Assembly (NCBI RefSeq): GCF_000003815.2
Contig: NC_049989.1
Coordinates: 11,984,201-12,048,200, forward strand
Direction of reading: 5' to 3'
Length of the DNA: 64,000 nt
DNA from: Branchiostoma floridae
Taxonomy: Eukaryota > Chordata > Leptocardii > Amphioxiformes > Branchiostomatidae
Shown here: one piece after another, positions 35,737 to 56,609 of the stretch
Layout of the letters: the number at the start of each line of letters is the position of its first letter
Numbering within the stretch: position 1 is the first letter of the stretch
Notes under the pieces: model-generated
Databases searched by the model: none
What the model was told of the DNA's origin: nothing
Seen by the model: only the letters and a program-made list of their open reading frames with translations
Translations under genes and position numbers: made by a program

Positions 35737-36821
35737 GCGGCGGGGCCCTTGGATCGTCAGCGTAATTCGTGAAGGGGGTATGCTTCTGGCGGTGGCCCGT
35801 AGTACTGTATTTTAGAGCTGAAAAATGTGATCAGTTACAGGGGAGCCCAGGGTAGAAGCAGCACCATTCCACAGTTTAGAACAATATCCTACTCTGAAAG
35901 AGCAAGAAATTCCCTGGGTGTTACACTACTAATCTTGGCTGTAGTACAGTGTCGGAAATTAATCACAAACATAGTCGCAAATGTATAGTTCCTTGATCTA
36001 TTTGTAGGACCTTTTTGTACCGCTGTGCTAGTTGTTTCTCGTCATTTTTATACTGTGTGGTAACTAGGAGTAGCTAAGTTTGATAGCACAGGAGACGCCA
36101 TAGCTGTTAGAAGTAATGTGTGTGTACAAGCTTTATATATATAACATGTTGTGTTACACAAATGAGGGTGGCAGTCACAAGTGAATGTACATAACCGAGT
36201 GAACTGACATTGAATGGGGTAGCGATTATTTTCTTCGCTTTGGTTGGGTAGCCATTTTGAAGATGATCCATGTCTTAATCTTTAGCATTTGTAATATCGT
36301 CATTAAATGATCAACTTATATTTTAGATACCGTTACCAGTATTCAACAAAAAAAATACAGGAAGTCATCATACCAAGGTAGCATCTAACGTAGAATAACT
36401 TTTTTTTACTCTTTAAGTTTAACCATCCAAATACCTAACTTCCAACTCTTGGATAGACGACACTTTTTACTTTGCATCTACACAGTAATAATGAATCCTA
36501 AGGATTTGTACACCTAATTGTCTTAAGTTTAACAAATTGAAACTGTTACTAATCAGTTTTTTTATCAAGAAGTAAGATAATACAGAGGTTTTCCAATCTC
36601 ATCTCGTACCTTTTTGTTTCTTGACACTATCATCACTGATGCATGTAAATAGCAATGGGTGATTTAAGGGGTTATGTTAGGTTAAAAGTTTCTTACACAG
36701 TTCAGTATTTTTGGTGGACTTTTGTTTTGGATTTAGGACGTTTTCATTTCAGGTTACAGTGTCGGCTACAAGGATGTGACCAAATTAAAGTTTTCAGACG
36801 TCACCAATATTTTAATGCTTC

Positions 36822-36827
36822 AATAAA
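36822..36827 (+). terminator. Candidate polyadenylation signal of SR copy B
   Basis: AATAAA, about 1.1 kb after the copy B stop codon and before the GATC 3' end. Confidence 0.45.
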
Positions 36828-37170
36828 ACTCATCTTATACCAAAATGATATGGTGTCTACTTTTGTGTTTATATCCTTCCTTTTACACAATTAAACTTAA
36901 CCTTAAAACAGGACTGTCTCCAGCACTAAATTCTTTTCCTGTTGCACTCATTGCTTTGGAGCCTGTGATTTTTATTTCTGTCATGAAATCTTCAATTTTA
37001 AGCTTAGGAAAATACATTTTCGTAGATTTCATGTCGTGAAGTGCAATTTTTTGTAACAGATTCTTTTTCTATCCCATGAAAATGACCATCCCAGGATGGA
37101 GGAACAAATCTAGAGACAGGCTTGACTTAGAATCCTACCATAATGATTGGAAACTGGCCAAATCCATAGA

Positions 37171-37649
37171 CAGGGATCGAAATACTTTTTTAATGCTACA
37201 TGCAAAATTGCAAGTTGGCAAAAATTTTACGTGCAATTTAAAATATTTACATGCAAAATACAACTAGTCTATACTGCAATGTTCTAGCCACCATCCATCA
37301 TTCTGTACTTTGGTGGAATGTTGCTGCTCTGGATGGATAAGAATTTTGCCCATTCTGTCACTGTTGAGGGACTGAAATTGGCATATGAAAATATAGACAG
37401 AACTGCAAATTTTGGAAAGATATCCACATAATCAGCATGTTCGTTTGCAGCAAAGCCGAAGTTGATTGTTTATAATACCTACTGACAACCGGTGACGATC
37501 CCCGTCAGACAAAGGCATCGTGGCCTCAGTATTTTTACTATAGGCCATGTATTTTCAACATGCAAGATTGCAAGTTCAGAAAATTTTTACATGCAAGTCT
37601 CAAAAATTATGTGCAAATTGCAAGTTAAGTATGTCTAATTCGAACCCTG
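37171..37649. mobile_element. CAGGG-ended element with 5-bp target duplication ATAGA
   Basis: It begins CAGGGATCGAAATAC and ends AATTCGAACCCTG. ATAGA is found exactly on both sides (37166-37170 and 37650-37654). Inside, TGCAAAATTGCAAGTTGGC and TACATGCAAG motifs recur near both ends. Confidence 0.85.
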
Positions 37650-38214
37650 ATAGAGGACTTTGTAATGCTAGAATTGATAGCCTCTACCAGGCTTCGTAGA
37701 TTGGTGGACTAATTGTAGAAATTGGACAGTCATAGTACACTAGGGGAGTCAGCCGGCCAGAACAATCATTTCCTCACTCCGTAGGTCGCAAGCTGTTCCC
37801 TAGCCGGCTTACCTCTATTTGCTCCATTTCTATGGTTTTCCCAGCGACCTATGGAGTCTGGTAGAGGCTATAGAAATGGCAGAAACTTGAAGAGTGGTCC
37901 AAACTGGAATTCAGAATCCCATCTTCGCTGAATCTTCTCTACCAGATTTAATCAATATAGCATGCCTTGTACTTGAATCAGTAATCTAGTATGGTACAAC
38001 TGCTTTTTAAAATCACCAGACAGAGTATGGAATTATTTTTGAATTGACAGTTTAATCCAAGATACACATATACATGGTAATATACAAATAACTAGACTGT
38101 CATGCTAACTGTACATGTACAAGTCATTCTCCTACAGCAGAGTACCGTCAGTCATTTATTCCTGACTACTCTGCTTTCCTTCCCTTTTGCCGGCGGTATT
38201 ACCCACACTACTTA

Positions 38215-38420
38215 TTAGATATTAATGAGCTTGCCCTTATATGGGCAGTCAGCCGTTGGGGATCGGGCGTTGGCATGGTGAGCAAACAAAGTCATGGTAA
38301 TACGTAACATGATTGGCTGATAGCTTCCCAGCGGTCTTTGCGAGACAGCTTGCGACAACAGCAAGCCCAAGGAAGGCCTGTTCTCTGATTGGTTGACAGC
38401 TTGTTTGTGGCGACAATCAT
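38215..38420. repeat. Second copy of the TAGATATTAATGAGCTT repeat
   Basis: It shares the leading motif, GGCCTGTTCTCTGATTGG and TGACAGCT with the copy at 7880-7990, with extra sequence between. It lies in the SR copy B / GATC convergent spacer. Confidence 0.6.
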
Positions 38421-38766
38421 AATACCCGTAGGTAGGGCCTGGGACAGCAGGGCCCCATAAGGTAGTGCCGTTGGGGACCGGGCGTTAGGAGGATGGTACA
38501 AGTCTGAACATGTTACAGTATAAACACAATGTTATGTTAAAAATTTAGGGCAAATAACCCTAGCTTTCCATAATTCACTGACTTCAAAGAATGCATTCTT
38601 TCCTTAATGTGTATCATCACTAATGAAATTGTTTTAACATAATGGGTGCATGTTATTTTTTAATGAAGGAAAATGAACCATTCTATAAACATAGAATTTT
38701 GTAACAAGTTAGCACCCCAAGTATATTCACACTTGACTATTTGGTGTGGACACCGTATGAGGTTGG

Positions 38767-41700
38767 TCAGCTGTCGTATTCTTCTTTCTTTGGCAGAGGA
38801 ATGTTCCCTGTAAAAGAAAAGGAAAATGTATCATTACAGTTTGACAATTCATGAAAGGCAATCATAATAGTTTGTTATGTAACATTACAGTAAGGCCATG
38901 TTGATTTGATTATATGGATGACATCCTCCGGGAACTCCAAAACTGATGCGAGCGAGCGAATGAAAAAAAAGTTTGGCAAAAAAAAAAAAGTTGCCTTCAC
39001 TTCTTCAGTATGAAATCAAAGTGGCCAGGAAGGTTGAACATAGGACTAAACACACATACTTATGGTATACCGACAGGTGTAGGGACCAGTACATCATACG
39101 GGTGCAAACATTTTTTTCTTCTTGGACCAATCCGAAAAAAAAAAACAGACCTGAAAAAAAAACCCAGAGGAACAGGTTTCGCCAATTACAAAATGGACAC
39201 ACTATGTCGGCAGCCATTTGGGGTCTAACCGGGGGGGCCAAGAAGACAACAAGAGCGAAGTCAAGTAGAGTTTATAGCCAATTGCACCAAGTTTCTACAG
39301 TCAAAGGTACAGAGACAGTTAGCCTTTATTACATGGAGATGGGATTTTAAAATGCAGTGGGAGTCCAATAATCCACCAAACAGATTCCTTTGTAGCAAAA
39401 TTGACCAATTACCATTGTTTTGAGTATTGCCAGTTCTCAAGTTTCCACAGACAATCAGGTCCAGGTTCATGTCCGGACCTGGAAATGATCCTCTGGACCT
39501 GAATTTTCTGTACTGGTACCTCCCCCAACCAACAATAGATTTTTTTTCTTTCTGTCCTTTCACATCTTATTCTTTGACTTTAGATTCATTTTGGCATTCT
39601 ATGGCATTAGTTATCTGTTTTCTGATACTTTTTTTTCAATCTACGGAATATTTGTGCTCATTTTACAGCTGCTTTGCACAATTTATTGTGTGGTCGAAAA
39701 CTTTTTTTTTTTGGAAATGGCCGAAAATTGGTGCGAGCGCGGATGTCATCCATATAATCAAATCAACGTGGCCTAATTGATTATAGGAACAATCTCTACA
39801 ATGTTGGGTGAAAAGTTAAGCTGGTAAGAGAGTAAAGATGAGCAACAGTGGAATTTGTGCTGCAGTGCAATACCAAGCTGCGAGGGGGCCCAAAATCTAA
39901 TAATTTCAAGGACCTGCCTACATCAAATATGAAGACAACCCATATAGGCCTTCTCAAGTTACATGGATGCTGTTACTGAAAACATAACCTCCATTTTTCA
40001 TGGAGGTAATAACACAAATCAGCATGCCTTGAATACACAAAGTTTCCAGTTGGAAAATAGTACATGTACTGACCTGGAGGTGCAACAAAGTAGTCTTCCA
40101 CTACCTTGCCAGCATTCCTCAGTATATCATCCTTGCAGTTCCCCTCTGTGACCACATCATCTCGTAAGTACAGTTCTCTGAAGAAGAAAGATTGATATGA
40201 TGATGCCACAGTTATAAACCGGTTCAAAGTGCATGTGTAGCTAGAAGTATTTTCAGTTATATGTTGAAGATCCGTGAGATATAAAACATTATGGACATGA
40301 ATTTTAAGCATAGTGAACAATTGCATACGTGTTAGGAGCCTTCAACTTTTCAATCACATATCCTCCACGCATCTTCCTGTACATGGGCAATTTAAACTGG
40401 CCAAATAAAATGTAATTGGAGTCCCGACGTGTACATTGTATTCTAAACATGGCATCCAAATATTATTTGGTGTTATCACAATGTTCGTCGTGACCCCGAA
40501 GTTGTGCTCTTGGGAAAGGAACTTTGAACGGCCTCACTTCACCCAGGTGCAAAAATGTGCACCTGAATTTTGGTCGGGGAATTAAAGAATACCACAACCT
40601 TCTGTCTGTACTTTGTATGTTAAAATAACTTACAAACTTGAGTGCAGTGACTCGTTGTCCTTGTCTGTCCCAACGCAAAAGAAAACAAAAATTGTATCTT
40701 GTCCTTTCCTAGATGGCGTGTAAAATTTCTTGTTGGTACATTGTATGTCTACGAACTTGTCAGTTTTTGTACAGCATACATCTGTCATACCTATCCTCCA
40801 ACACTGAATCCATGGGTTCAACCCCAGTGGTGTCAACAAGGAACATTTGGTCGGCGAATCGTATCGCTGCTTCCAGCCTCCTAATGCCTTCCTTGTTGGC
40901 AAAGTCCACTAGTGCCAGTCTCTCCAAATGGGCAATGGTGTCCTGGTCAATCTTTGTAGGCTGTGAAGTTAGACAACACTTTTTTTGTTATGATAACCTG
41001 ATATTAAATAATATCTTTACTGTAAGTTCATGCCCGAAGGCTATTGCAAACAAAGCAGAACCGTGGTATAAGGTATGGTATACTGAGCAAAGAAGGAAAA
41101 TGAGATTTATTGATGAATTGAAATGAAAATAACATCTATTCTAAATCTAAGTCTACTTAAACTAATCTGATACTTAGCTATGAAGCTACGTATACTCAGT
41201 ATATACTAGTACAATGTAAGTAGAAAGATGCAATTATTTAATCTCCAAGCAGATCCTACAATGGCATAAGATAGCACCAAACTGTCCAGGAGATAGTCAG
41301 TCAAGAGGTGTACATTTGCCATGTAGTAGCGAAACACACTCCTAAGCCAGCTTCACTCCTCTGCCAGCTTTTGATACTATCTTATGCTACTGTAGGATCT
41401 GCTTGGAGATTAGCAATTATTACTCTTAAGTCTTATTAGAAAAACCCAGCAAAGTATAAAATTGGTGCAGAAACAATATATAGAAGGCCATTTGAGGCTG
41501 TTAACCAAGGTTCTTCACTGCTTTTCCCCATGTATGACACTCTTGTATCACGTGACCAGTGTAACCTTTGACTTCCAGGTAATGTGACAACACTATTCTG
41601 AGCTGACGAAAAATGGCGAATGCTAGATTTCTATTCGAAAGTTTTGTCACCTAGAAACTTTTATAGTCACGCACATCCACACTAAGATTGTTCACTTACA

Positions 41701-42653
41701 TTCGGTAGTTTGCTCTCGTCAACCTCCTTCCATGTAGGTTCAGTGGGCACCTGTTGAAAGAAAGAAAAAACTCTTTTGTAAACACTCTCTACAGTGTATA
41801 CTATATCTATTCTTTACTACAGGTGTGATGAAAAAGATACTCCAACACATTAATGCAAATATATATATATGCTGTAATTGTAAAAGTAGCCACGGTCGAC
41901 AGTTATATCTTCTGCATGCAGTCTTCTACATTTATGAGCTAAATTATTTAGAAGACTGCATGCAAAAGACTAGCTCTACAACTGTCAACCACGGCTAGCT
42001 GTAATGTTGGAAAATTGATATAATTCAATTATTATCAAGTGGATGAAGTCAAATATTAAAGAAGATAAGAAAAATAAAAAGTTATGTAATTTATAACAGA
42101 TAATTTATTGTCAATGGGCTATTCTACTTCTGTGGGTGTGTGTGTCATTTTGAAGTCTTAACATTATTGTTTGGTATAACCATTAAGGTTTCATAATGAA
42201 AGCACCTTTTCCTGCCCAACCATTTTTTTGCACGCTTGAATTTGTTTCCAGGTAGCGTAACCCAAAGGACGCCATCCATGATCTTCCCTGGGAGCCAGAC
42301 AGGATCTGGTAGCTAGCGAGTTTTGTTTGGGGACCAAAGGCAGTCAGCCCGCAGATCTCACATTAGCGCTCCTGGGAGTTTATGCCAGAAGGAGTTATCC
42401 CTACAGAGGGCAGGTGGACCTCATCGGGCTTAAACTCCCCAGGGCGCTAATAGGAGATCGGCGGACTTGACTGTCTTGGGCCACTGAATAAACTGTCCAA
42501 GCTCGTTGCTGCCCGATCCCGGCTGGCTCCCAGGGTATCTATCTAGTCCATATCAGTACTTGTGCTCACCTTGGACGAAAGCCGTCGTGTTATCGCAAGC
42601 AAAACGGGTCTGTCAACCTGTGTTATCCTGAATAACCGATGTAAGTGATTCAT
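38767..42653 (-). CDS. GATC: GatC, mitochondrial glutamyl-tRNA(Gln) amidotransferase subunit C
   Basis: Five minus-strand exons join in frame: 42653-42570, 41750-41700, 40960-40791, 40177-40074 and 38807-38767 (149 aa; human 136). GatC stabilises the GatCAB complex that converts Glu-tRNA(Gln) to Gln-tRNA(Gln) in mitochondria. The N-terminus [12 protein letters not shown]...[10 protein letters not shown] is a basic presequence. Conserved blocks are [21 protein letters not shown], the [12 protein letters not shown] motif, [30 protein letters not shown]. The join of exons 3 and 4 ([10 protein letters not shown]) follows the family exactly, excluding a decoy exon between them. It is head-to-head with TRIAP1 (444 bp between start codons) and tail-to-tail with SR copy B. 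Introns 1, 2 and 4 contain inverted-repeat elements. Confidence 0.95.
38891..39776. mobile_element. ~890 bp element with ~35 bp terminal inverted repeats in GATC intron 4
   Basis: TAAGGCCATGTTGATTTGAT at 38891, continuing to TATATGGATGACATCC, is complemented almost perfectly by 39741-39776. A solo copy of one end occurs at 46025-46105 (CTCGCATCAG...GTCATCCATATAATCAAATC). No transposase frame is recognisable. Confidence 0.75.
41241..41410. mobile_element. 170 bp element, ATCTCCAAGCAG ends, TA duplication
   Basis: Flanked by TA (41239-41240 and 41411-41412). Arms: ATCTCCAAGCAGATCCTACA then ATGGCATAAGATA, with the near complement on the right. It lies in GATC intron 2. Only the ends match 29703-29817. 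Confidence 0.82.
41889..41995. mobile_element. 107 bp palindromic element, GCCACGG ends, TA duplication
   Basis: TA at 41887-41888 and 41996-41997 flank GCCACGGTCGACAGTT ... AACTGTCAACCACGGC. Inner arms TGCATGCAGTCTTCTA and TAGAAGACTGCATGCA pair exactly. It lies in GATC intron 1. Confidence 0.75.
42286..42535. mobile_element. 250 bp palindromic element in GATC intron 1
   Basis: CCCTGGGAGCCAG at 42286 and CTGGCTCCCAGGG ending 42535 are the outer arms. Inner arms such as TAGCGCTCCTGGGAGTTTA against TTAAACTCCCCAGGGCGCTA, and CAGTCAGCCCGC against GCGGACTTGACTG, extend the pairing through most of the length. Confidence 0.8.
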
Positions 42654-49894
<7,241 letters not shown>

Positions 49895-52800
49895 CAATGG
49901 AACCTTCCTTCAGACTTTAAACTACACATGAGATTACTTAAATGTAGATAGCTGATGGAAGGAATACAGTGTTTTAAGCAATGTCAGGGATTGACTTTGT
50001 TTTTTGTAAGGGTACTCTTTGTACTATGAATTGAAAAGTGGAAATACCATGACTGTGCAAGTGAAGAACACCTTGTTATGTCCAGGCACCTGTGGGTCGT
50101 TTGAGGACACAAGTCTTTGTCAAGACAGAAAGCATGGTGGTGATTACATGTATTTAAGGGAGACAACTTGATGTCTTGAGTACTGCTCCAAGCAAGGGTA
50201 TGTTCTATGGTTTGGACTGTGGTTCAAGTTTTTTCCAATTAGCGCTGTGTACCAAAACAATTTTTGTGTACAGGTATACAGGTAATGGGTTTAGGTACAG
50301 TTCTGTGGTCCATTTAATATCTATAACTTAAGTACCCAAGTTTGCAACTGTTCTTTTATTGGTAAATTGTCATCTTTGTATGAGAATTTTACATATTTGA
50401 GAATCAAAACAATCTTCAACTGGCAGGTGATAAAAATTGTTACATTTTGTACAGATTACCTTCACTAGAAGGTTATATTCACAAAGTAGGGTTTATTTAT
50501 CTTGAGGCTTTTTATTTATAGTGCTCTACTAGTAGTCTGTTCAGATACAAGTGCAGGTACACCTGGTGTTCAGTTCTGGACCTGTATGTATACAATTTTA
50601 CAGGTACAGGTACATGTACATAGCCCTATTTCCAACAGCTTTCAGGGAATAATGTGGCAAGAGTACCATTCTACAAAGCAACCTTGAGTATCCTCTTGAA
50701 TCATTCTAACTTAATCTAAGGGTACACACAACTGTAGGTTACATTTTGCAGTGAAACCTGACCAGCCAACCACCTGGCACAGTCAACCACCATCAGTATC
50801 AAGCCAATGGAAACAGTCCTGTCCAATTTTACAGGAAGTTAAGACCCTCTTCTAAAGCTAAGGGCACTACCCGCCGCACATGCAATTTGTCCGTACGTTT
50901 TTTTTTTAGGCCACGTCTGCCATGTATTTCTGAAAATACATGTCTGCGTGCTTCAAAATCCATTGGATTCCCTACGTGTTCGTACGGAGGCGGTACTTAC
51001 CACTTACGGATCCCAAAAGATTGCCCACATTTTGGCACGTATTTGCACCTACAGTGGGTTGTGCCCTTAGCTTTACCAACCGTATTACCCAGCCTAGCAT
51101 CCACATGTATCAGATTTTCTGCTTCTCTTGCATCTTACTCTTAGTTAGGAGATTTGGTAGGAAAAGGGTTGGCAAAGCTGTAGTGTAGTAATACTAGTAT
51201 ATTACAAATGATTCTGTACAGTTTTATAATGAGATGGAAAGACACGTTTTCTCTGAATGTCTTTATTGTTCTCAGACTTGAGGGGGAAGTAGTAGCCATG
51301 ATTTATTTTGTTTGCCTCTTGAATTCTATTTTGAATTATCTATAGATTTTAGATATATCGTTTCTGCTTGGTACTAGTATGTTTGAAATTGAAAGGAGAA
51401 TATATTACTAGTAAGTCAAATGTTTTTTAAGAAATAAGCAAGTATGAAATGAAAACACAACTTAAGCAATTATTACGGCAAATTTAATTTGGTATGCAAG
51501 CACTTGAAAATGTGAATTTCTTGTTACCACATATTGCAATATACATACTTCCTTATTTACCAAAGAGATAGGATGGTATATGATTATTGTGCATTACATT
51601 AAGGGTTGCTTCCAAATAACTCTGTATCAGATGCAATTATTGTGACAAGACAATAAATATTATTGGTTGTTTAACAGGTACCACAATTGCTTTCCTGGTT
51701 TCTTCTAGCCTGTGCAACACAATATTTTTAGGGCTTTAAAATAGGTACTACATGTACTAGCCAGTTAGTAATACAGGCAGTTAGGAGCAAGTTGCAGGAC
51801 TTAATCAGTCTCTGTTCTTTTTCTTTCTTGTGACCTGAGAGGGTGTTAACACAGTAGCTGATGCAATATTCATACAGAATCTAGAAGCTGTACTAACACT
51901 TGTTTCTTTTGGAAAGACTTTTAATTAAGGATTGCAAAGACGGAAAAGATCACTAAATGTCTTACTGTATGTTATCGCTAAACCTGAGTAAATGGAGAGA
52001 TTACAATAAGATAGAATTTCATGTTCCCTATTTTGTGTACAAGCATAAGATTCTGATGGGACTGGCAGATAAGTTTTATTCCATCACCACATACAAGGTA
52101 TTGGTCTGGTTTGATCAAAAGTCTGGTATGTATAGACTAAATTTGGAGCTCTCATCTGGAATCCAGTCTTGTTAGCTTTGTTCCGCTCCCGAAGGTCGCT
52201 ACTCGCGAGTATCGACCTTCGGGAGCGGAACTAACGACTGGATTCCAGGCTAGTCCAAGAAGCGACACCTTTCCTGCACCCTGGGAAAACCAGCAGACTC
52301 CAAAGAGTTTTGCTGCCAGTTCCCGCCACATGCGCACCCGTAACTTACACTAACACCTGCTCCACCATCCAGATGGGCATACTTTTGCTTGTCTCTCAAA
52401 GTCTGTTTTTTCCAGGGTACTGCAGACTACTAGTAACTCTCTTGACCAATTATAAGTCATCCTATATTTTTGTTGAATTCTTCTATCGACAACCCTATAG
52501 CCTAGTATAGGAAGGCCAGGTGGGGGCTAGAAAAAGCAGCCACACCGGGCGAACGGAGAGAGCTTTGCTGGCAAATCTTTGTCCACTCACTTTGAGGAAA
52601 ACCGTCAGCACCAAAGGCACATCCAGCCATTACATGGTCGGTCTTTTTTCATCACATATGCATCATGAAACAGACAACAATGACAAAAACGGTCTTTCAG
52701 GAAACATATTTTACTCCAGACAAATACACAAGCTTACTATGATTACAGACATAAATAACTAACCTGGACCAAGTTAACTTGATTGCAGAAAGAGATAACT

Positions 52801-54693
52801 GTTACAGACTAATGACAACAAAAATACATGCAACTTTATATGCATATAGTCAAGAGCATCGGATACACACATACATTTCACATGTATGTGTGTCAACATA
52901 TACATGCAGATTCTTGTATTTACAAAATCGGAGAACTCATACTAGACATTTGTTTTTCATAATATATATGAAATTGATTCTGCTTTGCAGTGTTGAATTG
53001 TTGAAGGCACACAATTTGTGTTACAACATTTATTAATATTTTTTCTATAAAAGCAGAGATTTGTGGATTGCACAGCTGCTACAAGATTTACAAGAAAAGG
53101 TATTGTCTACTAACAATTCTTCCAGGTCACATACATCTGAACTCCTGAAATCATAAATGCACAAAAAGAGATCTTCAATTCAACACCCACCAGTACAATG
53201 CACTCCTGTATGTCTAAACTGTGCATACCTGACAGATTGTTGCACTAGAGATGTCTCAAATGCATGTTTTTTTTTCTTCAAATTTTTGGTTATATGTAAC
53301 ACAGAAGATATATTAATTATGCTAACAGGGTTTAACTTTAAGTTGACAGACTGGTTGCACACACATTATCTATTTTTGTCATTTCCACTTTTTTCAAGCA
53401 AGGACTAACTTATTAGCTTTTCCCTTCTTGTAGTTACCTGAATCATGGAAGATCAAGAAGTCTTCTATAAGGCCTTCATTACATTGTAAATCCTTAGTGC
53501 AAATCTGCTATACACTCGATAGGAGCTTACATTAAGCACATATCACAGTCTTATTCGCAACAGAATCAACAATTTTTGAAAACAGAAATACAACAGTACT
53601 GGTATACTTTAACCTACTAGTACTATCAAAGCCATGGAATATAAGGATGTTTTGGAGACTGTTCTGGGAAGGGTTAGCCAAATTCAGAAATGTTCTGCAG
53701 TGTTCATTTTGAATATATGAATATAGTTCAGTTTGGGTGAAGTCTGGAGTTACCTACTGCCTAAAGATGTACAATTAGTATTAGATAGCTGTTTTTATAG
53801 TACATGTACTTTCACACCTTATCTACATAGACTCTGTTCTACCTGTGTCTCCTGCAATCTATACAAAGGTACCACATTTACACAGTGACTATTCTTACAG
53901 CATTTGTATCCATACATACATGTAACTGCCTTATAAGCTTCACAATATACTTTTATTATTTTACAAGACGTAATCTACAATATATAGATCTATAATCACC
54001 CTAGTCTACAATGTACATAACCACACTTGTATAACAAGTGTACAGTATATCTTTTAACATTTGTGGGCCATAGCATTTGTAAGAAACTACAATTGTTATG
54101 TACATCAAAGAAGATCAGAGAAAACAGCAGTTGAATATCTACTTTCTGAGTTCAAATCTACAGTTACAGCTGTGTAACCTGACAGCTTGGTCAATATCAT
54201 CTACACTTTACACATTGTAGCAGTTGGTGGAAAGAATTGCCCAGTCATGAACAGCACAAAATCTGTCCGGTCTGGAAAAAACGGACGATACTTTCCATCC
54301 TCCAAACTGAACTACTCTAACTTTCCATCAATGTTGTAGGAGTTGCAGCAGAATAATTTGACAAAAAAACTTGGTTGATTTCATATTTTCTTTACAAAAT
54401 TATCTTCATCATTGTCATTTAGCAAGTTGTGCATTTCTCTTAAGTGTATGATTTGTTACCAATTGTGGTGTATGATAGTACAGTACTGAGTACAAAACTG
54501 CCCACAATTTTTAGCACTAAGAACATACACAGCGACAGGACAAGAAGATTCACCAAGCATTGAATCTGCATAGCCAAATGTATTATCATGTGATGTAGTA
54601 ACTGCATATTGTAGCTATACCTAAGTACAATGTAACACATAGCATATACTCTATAGTGAGTAAAGACTCAAATGCACAGTGACTGCATAGCCT
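49895..54693. other. Convergent spacer, TRIAP1 3' UTR and unassigned DNA
   Basis: No supported exon on either strand. It should contain the TRIAP1 3' UTR (AATAAA at 51652 is one candidate end) and possibly the long 3' UTR of the ankyrin gene. AT-rich, with one palindromic element near 52155-52250. Confidence 0.6.
52155..52250. mobile_element. ~96 bp palindromic element
   Basis: CTGGAATCCAGTC ... GACTGGATTCCAGGC outer arms, GTTCCGCTCCCGAAGGTCG ... CGACCTTCGGGAGCGGAAC inner arms, with ACTCGCGAGT at the turn, itself palindromic. TA follows the right end (52251-52252); the left TA is lost. The right end AGGC-TA is shared with 27622 and 45280. Confidence 0.8.
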
Positions 54694-54698
54694 ATGGT

Positions 54699-55306
54699 CA
54701 GGGGTGCCTAAGCATTTGCACGAACCCTATGAAATTCGTACGAATATTATGTGATACACACGAATCACTATGCGAAAACACACGAATATTATGAAATTCG
54801 CACGAATCACTATGCAAAAACGCACGAATATTATGAAATTCGTACGAATCACTATGTGATTCACACGAACCTTATGAGATTTGCATGATCCTTATGCGAA
54901 ATTGCGCAACCACTGCCGGGGTCACGTGACAGACGGAGCGGGATTTTTAAGATGGCGGCTTCGATCGGCGGCGACGGAAAATACGATGTAACACGCCGAA
55001 ATGAAGCAAAACGGTAGCTCACAGGCTATTAAATACATCAATACGGTAAATGTCCATTCCATGCCCTGAAATATAAATATCACGGGTAGAAACGATCAAA
55101 ATCATGCCTCCTCCTGGCCGCCGTTTTTGCATAAGTATCGTGCAAATCTCATAAGATTCGTGCGAATTTCATAATATTCGTGCGTTTTTGCATAGTGATT
55201 CGTGCGAATTTCATAAAATTCGTGCATTTTCGCATAGTGATTCGTGTGTATCACATAATATTCGTACGAACTTCATAGGGTTCGTGCAAATGCTTAGGCA
55301 CCCCTG
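54699..55306. mobile_element. 608 bp long-inverted-repeat element with duplication ATGGT
   Basis: CAGGGGTGCCTAAGCATTTG at the left is mirrored exactly at the right end, and ATGGT flanks it on both sides (54694-54698 and 55307-55311). Each arm of ~190 bp is itself a series of short CACGAATATTATGAAATTCG-like units. The GC-rich centre includes GGTCACGTGAC and AAGATGGCGGC. No coding frame. Confidence 0.9.
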
Positions 55307-56609
55307 ATGGTATGCATAGCCAATGCATGAGGCTGTACATAGCCAATGCTTGGTGAATACATAGTCTATTTGTATACATGTAGTACACAGATCTGTTGTT
55401 AGCATTGAGGATGCAAGAACATCTCAGTACATCTACAGTAACTGTAGTTTTAAATCTTGACAATGCCTTCAAAATGATAAAATTCATGTGCCACAATTAT
55501 CGATCTGTACATGTAGAATTTGTAATACATACTAGAAGTTTTCCACACTGCCTTGTTCCTAAAGGTGGTCCCTGTACATATATATTGGTGCTATTGGAAT
55601 GTATTTGTAATTCTAAAAGTCACCAGTTATCTAATACAATCAGTATTCATACAAAGTAGAGCTATAGGACAATTTCATATCACTTGAATCATTGAGTTTT
55701 GTATGAGGATGACAAGACAATGGCCTGGTCACCTGTGTGTATCAAAATTTGCTGATAAAGGGAAGCTTAGGCGATACCAATTTAATTTCTTGGTTCTCGG
55801 ATGTTTAAAAGTGAAAATACAGCAAGAGGACATTCATATTGTGCTAAGCTAGAGGGTAGGGAGGAAAACTTGAATATGACTGTATTCACCGCATACAAAT
55901 GAGTGCACCAAGGCACAAACCTGGTCCTCAGGCTTCATTATCATTACATGTATGTTTATCCAGTTAAGGGCTTTTTTGAACATTTTTTTTCTAAATCCGA
56001 GAACCAACAAATTAAATTGGTGTGGCCTTAAGTGGGTATCTCATTGGACTAGAAAAATTGAATCTACATGTCATCATATAATATGTACCATTTCTAACAA
56101 GCTGATTATCTCGGCTTCATACGCAAAGGATTCAAATGCCAGACTGAGTGCGATCGCGAGGTAAAATTGGCATAAACTTGCAAAGCTTCTTCAATTTCCT
56201 AGTACAATGTGGCACAGTCCAATGAGATATCCACTTTAGAGCATTGTAGAGAAGAATTTTGAGAGACACTCCCACAATAAGGGACATTGTATGAGTGTTA
56301 AAGGCTTTGGGCATACAGGACTAGATAAGGGTGCACTGAGGCTTCAATTACTTCAATATGATTATAGTGGGATAGGGCACTTGAGTTACTTGCATCTGAG
56401 CAAGGAGGTTAAAAAATAAATAAATAAATCATTTTTTAAACCTCCTTGATCTCAGCAATCATAATAAAAAGGTACACATTCATCAAAATTTAATTAAACT
56501 AGAGTCAGCCAGCTAACTATCCAACAAATCTGTCCAAATTCTAGTTGGAAGTTCCACATGTTGGTATAGTTTCACCTACAAGTGAAATATGTTGTGACTT
56601 TTTTTCTCT

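Noticed and set aside
40635-40665. A 31-nt minus-strand segment with good acceptor and donor between GATC exons 3 and 4
   Set aside because: Including it shifts the frame, while joining exon 3 directly to 40177 gives [10 protein letters not shown] exactly as the family requires.
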